Assembly: GCA_948567375.1 (NCBI GenBank)
Contig: OX419755.1
Span: forward strand, 11,599,001 to 11,663,000
Direction: 5' to 3'
Length of the DNA: 64,000 nt
Source of the DNA: Lunularia cruciata
Lineage: Eukaryota; Streptophyta; Marchantiopsida; Lunulariales; Lunulariaceae
Shown: positions 46,421-58,330 of the stretch, in pieces
Position numbering within the stretch: the stretch's first letter is position 1
Layout: each line of letters starts with the position of its first letter
The notes under the pieces: generated by a model
Database searches by the model: none
What the model was told of the DNA's origin: nothing
The model's input: the letters and a program-made list of their open reading frames with translations, nothing else
Translations under genes and position numbers: made by a program

Positions 46421-46835
46421 TGTAACAATATGGAGCTTAGCAATGAAGTTAATTAGGGCTAACAAAGTAGCAAATAGACCAACTTAGTCTAAAATATTCT
46501 ATAAGCATCTAGGAAGCTTCTTGGAATGCTTTCCAGATAGCTTAGCTTGCACTCCAATTAGGAAGTTTTTAGAATTAAGCTTCCAACTAGCTTAGCTTGC
46601 AAGTCAAGTAGGCAAATTTTAAAAGAAAACTTCTTGAGAAGCTTTTGGATTAACTTGGCTTGCACTCCAAGAAAGCGGCTCAAGGAAGCTTCTTAAGTAG
46701 CTTCTCAAGAGCCTTTTATAATCCCTATAAATAGCAGAGTCAAAGCTCATGCTAGGCATTTGGTGTTTCCCACACTCAAGTGTCCCAATGTGATCTTCCA
46801 TTCTCCTATTTCTCTCCTTGGTCTAAGTCTTTATA
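46421..46835 (+). repeat. 5' LTR of the complete family-A element
   Basis: 415 bp; ends CTTTATA where CTTTTACA is expected. GAA/TTC pairs occur around 46512-46530, 46620-46645 and 46684-46712. The TATA box TATAAATAG is at 46726-46734. Confidence 0.85.
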
Positions 46836-46848
46836 TTGGTATCAAAGC

Positions 46849-47940
46849 AGGAATGGGATGGATGGAATTTATGGACCACCAAATCCTTTTCTACCAAAAC
46901 ATTGGGAATAAAAATATTTATGTACTACCTAAGCATCAATTTACACAATTTATCATCTCACACTTTGGGCAAGATTTTTTGAATACAATCACCTTGTCCG
47001 AGGAACCCTTGGTACTTCTGGTTGTAACTTATGGAGAACAATGGACGTGTTGCATCTATGTGTTAATAAATAGATAAGTTAGGGGTGGTGTGATAGAAAA
47101 GTAACCATGGTGGCAATGCTCAAGGTTATCATTGCTATGCAGCAACAAATTGAGCACCTTACTCAATTTTTGGATGAATGAGACCATCAACGACAAGAGC
47201 ACATAGAGAGAGTACAAGTTTGAGAAGGAGAAGAAGGGATTTGATCTCCAAAATCCAAGGTTTTCAAAGGCAAGAATCTTTCAAGTGTAGTGGAGAATTT
47301 TTTATTTGACTATAAACATTATTTCGAGGTAACAAATCTTCAAGATGAATAGAAATAGATTCTCTTTGCTTCTAGCCAATTACATAGAGTAGCAAAGCTA
47401 TAGTTGCAATTCCAAGTGGAACAAGCTAAATGGCAAATTGTTGCACCAATCTTGACATGGGCAAAATTCAAGGGTGCAATAATTGGTTGATTCTAAACTA
47501 TAAATGCCATACAAGCTACACAAGATAGGTTGGTAGAGTTGAAGTAGATTGGCTCTATAAGAAGTTACATCACACAATTTCATAACACCATCATGCAAAT
47601 TTTAAATATATTAGAAGGTAAAGCTTTGGATCAATATGTGAGGAGCTTAAAGTAATGAACCAAAATAGAGATAACCATGCAAGGGCCACAACACTTGGAG
47701 GAAGCAACACTTGTGGTTGGCCAAAAGCTTTGATTCCTTGGTTACAACAACTTGGTCTTGACCTCAATCTCCATAAAATGTACCAATACACTACATACAA
47801 GTAGAGGGGTCGGCACCAATGGAGATTGATGCCATTCAATAGAGACCACTTGGCATTACATATGGGTGGTTGTTTTTATTGTTGCCAAATTAGACCTTGC
47901 ATTATTGAATGTCCACTCAAGAATAGTTGACCTTGACAAT
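46849..47940 (+). pseudogene. Family-A gag and zinc knuckle (complete element)
   Basis: This matches the gag at 6016-7016 and 7464-8500, and continues into the knuckle that is split there: GGTTGTTTTTATTGTTGCC near 47869 followed by the reading IIECP. Many stops break the frame. Its uninterrupted sequence was used to define the insertion site of the 3.8 kb element. Confidence 0.75.
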
Positions 47941-50900
47941 TGCCCAGATGGACTTTGCGGAGCATAATGATCAAGGAAACAAAGAATCCCAATAGGAGAT
48001 TTTGAGCTACCTGATGGGAACTTGATTCATTTCAATGGGATCAAAGGCTTGACCTATGCAAGTTGGCCTCACTTGCAAGATGTGATATTTGATTGTGGTT
48101 GTAGGATTTTGGTTGATTTGGGAAGTTCAAAAAATTGCTTGTCCATGCAATTAGCAAAGGAATTACGTACCTATAAAGCTAGTAATTGGAAGTAGATTGA
48201 TGATGACGGATGGTAGAAAGGGTTTTGCATTCCATACCTTGCATCCTATTACCTTTAAGATTGGGAAAGTGTATTTAGAGTATATGAGATATGTAGTGGC
48301 ACCTCTACACTATGATGTCATTCTAGGTCTATCTTGGCTTGAACGTCATAATGTTCAATTTGATTGAAAATGACAATAAATTCAAGTACAACAGAAAGGT
48401 AAGATTTTTTCTGATTAGGTTGTTTGGCACCTCTGAAACATGGGAAGTTGTCAGGAAGGTACCCATAGAGCAAGCCTTGAAGGGAGATGAGTCCCAAGAT
48501 GGGGAGTTTGTCAAGAAAGCAACCATGGAGCAAGCTTTGAAGGGAGATGAGTCCCTAGATGAGAAGTTTATCAATGAAACAACTATCGAGCAAGATTTGG
48601 AGGAAGATAAGTCTGTTTTTGCAATGTGAATCAAGCCAATTTAATCTGAGTAGAGTCGTGAGAATCTAAGGAGAGTCATGAACCTCATCAAGCAATGGTT
48701 GATCAAATAGTTCAAAAGTTTGCAGATGTGTTTTTGGATGATCTACCAAAGGGATTACCTTCCAATCGTGGTATGCCCTTCAAGATTAAGTTATTGCCAA
48801 AGCATATTCCAATGAGTAGACCCATTTATTGGCTCTCACCAAAGGAGTTGGAGGAGTTGAAAATAACACTTATGGAGTTGTTGGATAATTTCATATGAAA
48901 ATGTACATCTCCTTGGGGAGCCCCGGTATTATTTGTTTCAAAGAAGGATGGAGAACTTTGTTTATGTAATGGTTATCATGGACTCAATAAACAAATAGTG
49001 AAGAATGTGTATCCCTTGCCTCATATTGATAACTTTCTTGATCAATTGAGTAGAGCACACTACTTCTCCAAATTAGATCTTCATAGCCGCTATTGGCAAA
49101 TCCACATTGATAGGGAGGATGTGCAAAATACTACCTTTCACACAAGGTTTGGGCATTTTGAGTAAAGAGTTCTACCTTTTGGGTTCACTAATGCTTCAGT
49201 AATCTTCATGAATCAGATGCATTGGGTGTTGGATGGACTATTGGATTGATACATGGTGATATTGTTGGATGATATCTTAATCTATTGTAAGATAGAGGTA
49301 GAACACATGAATCACGTGCAAGAAATCATAAGATGATTGCAATAGTGGAAATTTTACTACAAGAAGTCAAAGTGTACCTTTGGCAAAAGGAAATTACCTT
49401 CTTGGGTCGCAAGATCTCATTGGAGTGGATCACGATGGAAGAGGAGAAAATCAAGGCCATTACTAATTGGCCTACTCCAAATGATGTTACAAAAGTATGA
49501 GCATTTAATGGATTGGCCAATTTTTACCGACGGTTCATCCACTATCATGCTTATGTGACCGCACTATTGATTGATCTCTTGGGGAAGAACTTGAGCTTGC
49601 AATGGACCAGCAAGTACAAAGAAGCATTCTAAAAACAAACATATGGTGTCTTCAAGACACATTTCTCAACCATATGATCCTCAACTACCTTGTGTGGTTG
49701 ATTTTGATGCTTCTAACTTTGCAATTGGAGTCGTGTTACAACAAGCATTCTCAAAGGGATTACATCCCATTTCCTTTATGTCTTGCTGACTAAATACAAC
49801 TAAAGTAATTCCTCTACTTGAGATCAAGAACAACTAGCAATAGTATATTCCACCAAGGTATGGAAGTATTATCTCTTGGGGAAACAAGTGATCATGAAAA
49901 TTGATCACAAACCATTGTTGCACACATTACACTTGGAACACATGAAGAGTCAACATCATTAATGGGAGGATCAACTACAAGTATTTGACATTAAACTTGA
50001 GTACAAACCCAATTGGTTCCATATCATCATGGATGCCTTATTACTCCGACCAGATTTGAAGTCTCTTCCTCTCATCCCAACGGTATCAATTGACTCAAAA
50101 GTCCAAATTGAGTTTAAGATAGCTCTACGACAAGATCTTTTCTTTCAAATGTTACGAGGTCATCTTGTAGCATGCAACAAGGAGTACAATACTTCTCCTA
50201 CAAAGAAGGCTTTCAATTCTATGAGAACCGGATTTATGTTCCATCCAAAGGTGATCTACTACTTGTGTGCCTCCAAAAAGCCCATGACTTACAAATTGCT
50301 GGTCACATGGGTGTGGACAAGACCTTGGGTACCCTCCAACCCCAATAGTGATGGCCCAACATGTCACAAGATATTTGAGAGTTTGTCCGATGATGTGAGA
50401 GTTGCCAATGCAACAAGGCCAGCAATTGAGTGGACTCGTTCAACCACTTCACATTCCATTTGCTTGATGGGAAAAATGAGCTTGAATCTCATCACAACCT
50501 TGCTAAAGACAAGGGAAGGTCAATCAACAATCATAGTGTTTGTGGATAAGCTTAGTAATGAAATCCATTTGGCACCAACCTTTGATATCGTGAATGCTCC
50601 AACATTAGTCCATATCTACTTTGACAATGTCTTTAAGCATCATGGGATGCCACGTGTACTCATCTTTGACCGGAAAGTTTTAGCAAGCATTCTTCTAGAT
50701 ACTTGGCACCAAGCTTGCTTTGTCCACAACCTATCATACTCAAATTGATGGAAAAATTGATTGTGCAAATTGCACCTAGGAGGATATGCTTTGTGCCTTT
50801 GTCACTTTCATCATACCAATTAGGATGAATGTCTTGCAACTGCGGAGTTTGCATACAATAATTCCAAATGTGCAAGCATTGGATTCTCTCCTTTCTTCCT

Positions 50901-51564
50901 CAATTTTGGCCAAGATCCACTTGTTCCAATTTCCCTTCTTGCGTCCCCTCCATCTCATGTCTCTCATACTTCAACCTTCTTGAACACCATATCCCAATCT
51001 CTCCAAGAAGCCAAATCTCACCTCCTTGTTGCCCAAAATTGTTAAAAACAATGCGCCAACCACCATCGTTGTGATCTCACCTTTCAAGTTGGTGATAAGG
51101 TCATGCTCTTGTCTACTAACCTACCCCTCCCACTTGATACCCAAGTCCATAAACTTAGTCCTAATTAGATAGGACCCTTTGATATCATATAAATCATTTC
51201 TCTTGTTGCTTATTGACTTGCCTTGCCTTGTCATATGCGCATCCACCCTATCTTTCATATTTTTAAGTCAAAACCCTTTTTCCTTAATCCATCTTATGTT
51301 TCCTCCCCTGTCCAACCTCCTCCTCCTCCCCCTCCCATCCTTATCAATGATCATGAGGAATACAAAGTTGATAGTATCCTTGCACGTTTCCATATTCAAC
51401 GAGTCCGTCGACAACATATAGAGTAAAAGGTCCTTTGAAAAGGGTATCCTCTTCATGATGCCACTTGGGAAACTCTTTCCCATCTCTAGAATTCAAGAAC
51501 AGCCCTCCAAGAGTTTGAAGCTTCAACAGCAACAAGGACATCACCAACTAGTGATGTGGGAATG
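47941..51564 (+). pseudogene. Family-A pol (complete element)
   Basis: Protease-like ILVDLGSSKNCLSMQLAKEL near 48108-48165. RT from about 48690: [56 protein letters not shown], and ILLDDILIYCK where the catalytic DD pair is kept but Phe/Tyr is replaced. RNase H near 49680-49960 (FASNFAIGV-type block and HYLLG). The integrase core is in the frame 50029-50748, where the first catalytic Asp is Asn (MSLNLITTLLK) and the second is kept (LIFDRKV). The integrase C-terminal region lies near 50880-51540. Inactive. Confidence 0.82.
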
Positions 51565-51931
51565 TGTAACAATATGGAGTTTAGCAATGAAGTTAGTTAG
51601 GGCTGACAAAGTAGCAAATGGATCAAATTAGTCTAGAATATTCTAGAATTATCTAGGAAGTCTCTTGGAAAGCTTCCCATATAGCTTAGCTTGCACTCCA
51701 AGTAGGAAGTTTCTAAAAGGAAAATTCTTGAAGCTTCCAACTAGCTTAGCTTGCACACCAAGTAGGCCACTTCTAGAAGGAAGCTTCTTGAGAAGCTTCT
51801 CAAGAGCCTTGTATACTCCCTATAAATAGCAGACCCAAAGCTCATGCTAGGCATTTGGATTTTCCCACACTCAAGTGTCCCAATGTGATCTTCAATTCTC
51901 CTATTTCTCTCCTCAATCTTGGTCTTTTACA
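51565..51931 (+). repeat. 3' LTR of the complete family-A element
   Basis: 367 bp, TGTAACAATATGG to GTCTTTTACA, two repeat units starting at 51711 and 51771. This is the shortest full family-A LTR in the window and the clearest promoter layout. Confidence 0.88.
51771..51829 (+). promoter_or_regulatory. HSE-like cluster followed by TATA box in the 3' LTR
   Basis: TTC at 51771, GAA at 51776, GAA at 51780, TTC at 51785, GAA at 51792, TTC at 51797, then TATAAATAG at 51821-51829. Only 21 bases separate the last TTC from the TATA box. Proximal HSEs of this kind are typical of plant heat-shock promoters. Activity is inferred. Confidence 0.5.
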
Positions 51932-51936
51932 TATTT

Positions 51937-54683
51937 GCCGCTTTAAGTTTGCTATAATGAGAAATGTTGGTTTTGCTTCAATACAATAGATCTACCATTT
52001 TGTCCTTACCCTCCTCACTATAGGAATAGCAATAAACCAACATGTATCTCTATGGGCAATTATTGGTATGGATTAGTTCTCTATACTATGGGATCAAATT
52101 ATGGGAACTCTAGAAAACCAAGTGTGTGCTAGCTAAGGCAATATTGTGGGGAGATATCTAACTAGAGAGCCCCCGTGAGCTAACTTATGTAGCAGTATGC
52201 CTCCCATACTTCACTTTGATTTATTTGGTGGATTGCTTGAAATGGTAATTCAAAATTGGTGTCGAAACCTCATGTATGTTCCAAACAAGAATACATCAAA
52301 GTACCCCAAGTGTCCAATAAGTAGATTGTAAGAATCCATCATGACACTAGACTGCAAGGCATCCAAAATACCACCATCAATAGTGATCCCAAATTGTAGA
52401 ATGTGCAAATTAGTATGGTGATCCAAGAACTTAAGACCACTTTTGAGCAATTGGGAGAAAGAACCCAAACCAATGTTGCTTATTTGGTAGATGTATCTCT
52501 AGCAATCTTGGAAAAATAAGCATGAACCTCTCGGAGCCATGCCTTCAATTATTCTCTAATATACAAGGCACTAAGGTCATGTATGATCAAATACTACTAC
52601 AAGGTGTAGGACATGGACCTCAGTGAGGAGGAATACAATTTGAGTGGTTTTGATTGTCCTAGAGTTGTCCCTTATGTACTTGAGTCAGGCAAGCCCATAG
52701 TAAGTGGACTTCTTATATCTTACCATATGGATTGGAGAATCTATAAGTCCCATACTACCTGCATCATTGTATGAGGATTTCCATTAAGTACTTAGGCATG
52801 AAAAAATCCTTCATGTATTTATTCAATTTCAAGACCATCCAGGGCCAATGGTGCCAAAAAACACTTTACTATGTCGGTTTTCCCTTACTTTTCAAGGCCC
52901 CATACCAACTATTATTATGTGCTCTAATATGGGGTCAATAGATTTTCTTGTACCACTAGACTCCCTTCTCTATGACCCAAAAGAAAAACTTAAGGAGAGA
53001 TTGGATTTGGAGGTGCTCCGTTCAAGTGGAATCCATCATTTCTCAAGAAAGCCACACTATTGGCTGGAAGTACAACTCTACCCTACAAAAGTATAAAAGA
53101 CCATGGACATACTGGACAGTTGCTTGCAACAATGGTATACTATCCAAGATCCCAAAGTCTTCTAAGTTGTGGTATATTGCAAGACCTTAGCCTAGTTGTA
53201 CCACTTCTTGGGTTGAAATGACATCAAAGAAGTGCATGGAATCATTTTTGGCAGGAGATCAAAAATACCAATTTCATGTATCTAGTGCAATAGGCCAACA
53301 TGTAGGACTTCTATCTAGGAAGAACTTGAAGTTGGAATATATGGATGGATTCATTAATGTGTGGTACACCATCTTCAAGGACTACTAAGAGAGAGATCAT
53401 GCAAGAGAGAGATCATACAAGAACCTTCTACCAATTGAGCCCCAATTCTTTCCTTATGCAAACAAGGGCAAGACAAAGAATGAGCATTTGGAGGCTTGCT
53501 TGGAGTGCAAGGACTTAGGAGAGAGCTATGTTTTGGGGTGAAAAGGCCTTGGCAAGGAATAAGAGGTACATGATGTATTGTTTGTGGGAAATTAGAGAAC
53601 AAAATTGCATGACAAAATTATGGGAAGAAGCACCTACATGCAATATAACTAGAGCTTAGTGTGGGCCTACTTTTGAAGCAATTGGTGTGGGAGTATGAGC
53701 TATAGGAATGCACCTTATTTAGAGTTAGGTAGTATTAAAGACTTTGGCGGCACTCTAACAATGTTGAAGTATGTACATCTAGAATAGGAGCATCTAAGGG
53801 AGGAGAGATAATTGGCATTTATGGTGCAAGCACATAAAGGAGGAGGAGGCCGCAATAAGATAAGTGATTAGAGTAGATAGAAATTCTTTTTAGGGTTAGA
53901 GCAGCTATTTAAGTAGGTTTTCTTTCTCCTTTGTAGGATAATTGCCCAACTAGAATCTTTGATAGTGGAAAATTCTTTTGAAGGCAGAATTATCTTGTTG
54001 TACCTTCTTTTTGCCTATGGGCTATAGTTGACCAGTTATAACTATGGGAACTGGTTGGTTTTCTCCCAAGGGTTGTATTAGTAATCCAAGCCTAAGGGTC
54101 AAAGTGATCAGGCTGAGTAAAAGACAAAATTATTCTTCCTTAACTTTGCATGTTGTGTGAGTGATCAAGTGTATTTTTCATTAAGTAACTCATGTTATGT
54201 TATGAATTAGTGCTCCTTGGCTACTTGTCAAATAATAGCTTAAGTGGTAAGTTGTATAATAAACCTACTTGGAGGAATCTATATCAAGTTTAAGAAGGAA
54301 CATACAAAGGAGGCCAAAGGGCTTGCAAGGATGAAAAATCTAAGAGCCATCTCCAAGGGTAAGTGTCTATGAGATATTCACATACCTTGAAGGATTTATG
54401 ACCACCTACAAAAATCCTGACTACATTTCCTCCTCATGCCAAGTGAAAAGTAGGCTGCACAAGTCTTGTACCATCATTTCCTCTTCCTTGTAGTGTCCTT
54501 ACATTCCACACTAAAGGATTGGACTATCCAATCGACAATTTAAGAATTGGAGAGCTTCTAGTTCAACATCAAAACTGCAACTGTTGAGCAATGGAATACT
54601 TAACATAGTAGTAAGTTCCCCATTTATTGACATAGGACACCTGAAGGTCACCTTGGGCATAGCTTTTTGCTTCTTGGGCACAT
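51937..54683. other. Unassigned degenerate DNA
   Basis: There is no frame longer than about 80 codons and no recognised protein, but the plus strand at 52850-53620 has several adjacent codon-like frames that may be one decayed coding region of unknown type. No LTR or tandem repeat was noticed. Confidence 0.4.
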
Positions 54684-54688
54684 TGCTC

Positions 54689-55379
54689 GGTGAGCCGGCC
54701 TGTCTCTCACTCAAGATGAACCTCTGATGGCTATTATGGTAGCGCACCATGGACTAAGAAGGCAAGGAACCCCAACTCCATCATACTCTTCCGAGGCTAA
54801 CACTCCAAGACTCAAGACATTACTCACTAGAGAACTCAATCAAAGAGAGATAATTGCAAATGAAAGGATGATGAGTACCTCCCCACCCCTTGTTTATATA
54901 CTTGTGAAATAGTTACGTACCAAAGTTACTAATTATCGCAGTAACTCAAGTTACTAAAGTAAAAGTCAAGTAAAGTCAAAAAGTAGAAAGGAATATCCAT
55001 TCACATGGGCATATTCCCCTAAGCATGTGGTCTTATCTTGACCCAACTACTAAGTCAAGGATTCCTTCACATGGGCTATCCTTGGACTAAAAAAGATTCC
55101 AAAACAAAAAGGCTTGTGGGCCCAAGAGTTCTCAACTCTTTCCTCAAAGCCAAACACCTAGGAATAAAACCAAGTTAACACACTTAAATCCAAAATAGTG
55201 GTGCTCATCTTTTCTACTTCCTCTAAAGTAAGGTCCCCTCTATCTTGGCTATGACTAAATTTAGCTAATATGACTAATCTATAACCATCCTTTATCTCTA
55301 TATAAATAATATCTCTTAAGTACTTGTAATACCAAGCTAAATATCACAATACCACACACATGCACAAATGGGTATTACA
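54689..55379 (-). repeat. 3' LTR of the family-C element
   Basis: 691 bp; the inner border GTATTACA is next to a purine-rich tract (in sense CAGGGGTAAA) that would prime plus-strand synthesis. The outer border is mutated (GGTGAGCC for TGTGAGCT). Confidence 0.88.
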
Positions 55380-56992
55380 TTTACCCCTGGACTAAGTTTT
55401 CACTTTGTCCTCAAAGTGAAGGTCTCTCTACCTTCTATGGTACATCTTCAACTTATCATGGTTAATCCTATCAAAGTGTCTTCTTCCCAACTCCTTGAGA
55501 TCATAGGTGTAATTGCCCCACACCTTCTCCACTATGAAAGGTCCAAAGTACTTAGGCTAAAACTTCTTTTGCACTCTCTTGAATCGAATGGAATCAAACA
55601 ACATTACCCAATCACCTTCTTTGAAAGGCTCCACCTTCTTCTTGCCTTTCCTCTTGTCATAGCTCTCCTTTTGTTTCCTTTGGGCTTGCTCCACTCGAAC
55701 CATAGCAACTGCTCTTGCCTCTTCCAACTCCATGAGTTGATCCTTCCTTGACTTCTATGCATCACCTCCTTGTGCTTTCTTCAATCTCCTATGAATGCTC
55801 TAGAAGGTAGGAAGATCAAAGTTAATAGGTAAGGTAGACTCAATACCATATACCAATTGAAATGGAGAATATCTGGTGGAAGTCTTCATGGTTGTCCTAT
55901 ACTCCCACAAAATTGTATGAATCCTCTTGTCCTAATGATGTTTAGCCCCCTCCATTTCTACATCTTTGGCCAACATCATGCACAAGGTCTGATTGATTCT
56001 CTTTGCCAAGCCATGGAATTTGGCTTATAGGATGTAGTTACTCTATGTGTGATAAAGAAATGTCGTAACATGGCTGTAGTAATGCTTCTTGTAAACTCTC
56101 CTCCTCTATCAGAAACCACCTCCAAAGGGCATCCAAACCTAGTGATAATGCGTTCATAAAGAAATTTACCCACTTCATCTTCATTCTTGTCCCTCAATGG
56201 TCTAGCCTCAACCCACTTGGTAAGGTAATCAATAAGTACCACAATGTACCGATTGTTCCTTGGGGTTCTATTGAGAGGACCTACAGAATCAATTCCCCAC
56301 TTCTCAAAAGGTCCTAGCAATGGAATTGATCTAAGTGGTGGAGTGGATGAAGACTTTCTAGCAAAAGCTTGACAAACATGAAAAGTTTTGTAATAATCAA
56401 GACAATCCTTGAAAATCACTCTCCAATAGTAACTTGCATCTAGAATCTTGAAAGCAATCACCTTTCTTGCAAAGTGTCTTCCACATACTAAACCTTCATG
56501 AAATTCCTTTATGAGTAGGATAGACTCTTCCTTACCCACTGCTCTTTGAATTAGACCATCTGCTCCTTGGTGAACAACAATATCCTCCACCATTGTGTAA
56601 GGTCTAGATCTTGCTGCAAGGGCCTTCCTCTCCCTAGCATGCATCCCTTCTGGATAGTTACCTCTTGTCACAAAATCCACAATCTCCTTGTACTCCATTG
56701 GAACCTCTTGAGTGACTAAGATTGTCATGAGCTCCTCATCTAGGAAGAAATCATCCACTGGCTCATCTCCATCATGATCATATGCTCTAGATAACAAATC
56801 AGCATTTGCATGTTTCTTTCCTGGCCTATCCTCAATGGTGTAGTCATACTCAAACAAGAGTATCATCCACCTTGCTAGTCTTCCTTCAACATTAGGCTTG
56901 TTGAAGATGTACTTCAAAGCCTTGTGATCCGTGAAAATGGTTGCTTTCCCTCCAATCAAGTAGTGCCTAAACTTCTTGAGACCAAAGATCAC
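55380..56992 (-). pseudogene. Family-C RNase H and integrase
   Basis: The frame 56992-55976 encodes the end of RNase H (ATIFTDHKALKYIFNKPNVE; HANADLLSRA), the integrase zinc-binding region (EGLVCGRHFARKV, FHVCQ) and the core (KWGIDSVGPLN with the first Asp, VVSDRGGEF with the second). The third acidic residue, expected near MAWQRESIRP, is carried by a changed context. After the stop at 55976, the integrase C-terminus continues with shifts to about 55400 (QKESYDKRKGKKKVEPFKEG and the GPY/F-like PKYFGPFIVEKVWGNY). In the same phase as the upstream RT frame, separated by two stops. Confidence 0.82.
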
Positions 56993-58330
56993 TGCGAACT
57001 ATTCTCTCTCTGTGACAGAGTAGTTCTTCTCTGCTGAAACCATCTACCTACTAGCATAAACTATTGGATGATAATGCACATCTTGGTCTAATTGACTAAG
57101 AGTGCATCCTATAACTACATTAGAAGCATCAGTGTAGAGGTTGAAAGGTTTACTCCAATCAGGTTTAGCAAGAATTGGAGCTACAACAAGGGATTACTTG
57201 AGCTCCTCAAAAGCTTTGAGAGCCTTCTTGTCCTCCAAAATCACCATGTAATCTACACCCTTCTTCATGTAGATGGTCAATGTATAAGCCTTGTTTGAAA
57301 ATGAGAAGATGAACCTCCTATAGTATCCAACCATCCCCAAGAATTGGTGTAACTTTGTCAAGCTTGAAGGGAATGGAAGGTCTGAGATTTTCCTCACCTT
57401 CTTAGGATCAACTGCTATTCCATCCTTGGAGATGATGTGCCCCAAAAGTAGACCTTCTTCATATCCAAAAATGCACTTCTTTGGGTTGAGTGATGCATTT
57501 GCCTCATCCAACCATTGTAAGACCTTGATTAGGTGCTCAAAGTGCTTCTCCTTGCTCCCATAGACACAAAAGTCATCAATGAGGTCTCTCACAAATTTCC
57601 CAATGAAAGGTTCAAATACCTTGTTCATAAACTGTTGGAATGGGGCTGGAGCATTGCAAAGCCCAAAAGGCATGACCTTGAAAGCGTTAGTTCTCCAAGG
57701 TGTGGTGAATGTGGTGAGTTGTTGATGCTTTGATGCAATCTTGATTTGATTATATCCACTATAATCATCTCCAAAATTGTACTTCTCATGACCTGCAACC
57801 TCCTCCAAGATCTCATCAATGAATAGCAATGGGTAGTAGTCCTTCTTGGTAACAGCATTGAGCTTCTTGTAATCCACACATACCCAAAGCTTGCCATTCT
57901 TTTTCTTCACAATGACAATTGGAGACACCCATTCTGAATTCTCTACCACAAAGATGTATCCAGCCTCCTTGAGCTTATCAATCTCCTCCTTCACAACCAA
58001 AGATATTGGTGGGCTAATGCGATGTTTTTTTTGGCGGATTGGTCTTGCATGTGACTCCACCTCTATCTTGTGCTCCTCCAAGGTGACTTCCTTCAAATCC
58101 TTATAACTGAAAGCAAAAGCATGGATGAACTTGCAAAAAATCTCCTCAAATCTCACCTTCTCCTCCTTGGTAACATTTGGGCCATACTTGAGGGTAGCTA
58201 ACCTTCTCTCTACCTCCTCAAGTGTCAATGGTGATTTATCTGGGTCCTTCAAAACCTCTAGCTTAGGTGCAAAATCCATAACACACAAAGGATACACATT
58301 TGAATCAGATTCAGATTCATCCTCCTCCAT
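56993..58330 (-). pseudogene. Family-C reverse transcriptase and start of RNase H
   Basis: The frame 58330-57194 encodes the pre-RT motif HAFAFSYKDLKEV, then KKKNGKLWVCVDYKKLNAVT, VMPFGLCNAPAPFQQFMNKV and the catalytic loop as DLIDDFCVYG. The two Asp remain, but the aromatic residue before them is lost. QFLGMVGYYRRFI follows. After a TAA at 57196-57194 the phase is unchanged and RNase H begins (FNLYTDASNVVIGCTLSQLD), with one further stop near 57047. Length and order are normal for Ty3 pol. Confidence 0.85.

Larger units (their letters stand above)
46421..51931 (+). mobile_element. Complete but inactive family-A Ty3/gypsy retrotransposon
   Basis: The element is 5511 bp between perfect TATTT duplications (46416-46420 and 51932-51936). 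LTRs are 46421-46835 (415 bp) and 51565-51931 (367 bp), both starting TGTAACAATATGGAG; the length difference fits loss of repeat units. The primer site TGGTATCAAAGC (46837-46848) is of tRNA-iMet type. Internal order is gag, zinc knuckle, protease, RT, RNase H, integrase, purine tract GTGATGTGGGAATG, LTR, the standard Ty3/gypsy order. All coding parts carry stops. Confidence 0.9.

Noticed and set aside
55368-55751. 127-codon plus-strand frame
   Set aside because: It lies opposite the integrase C-terminus of family C, which reads sensibly on the minus strand.
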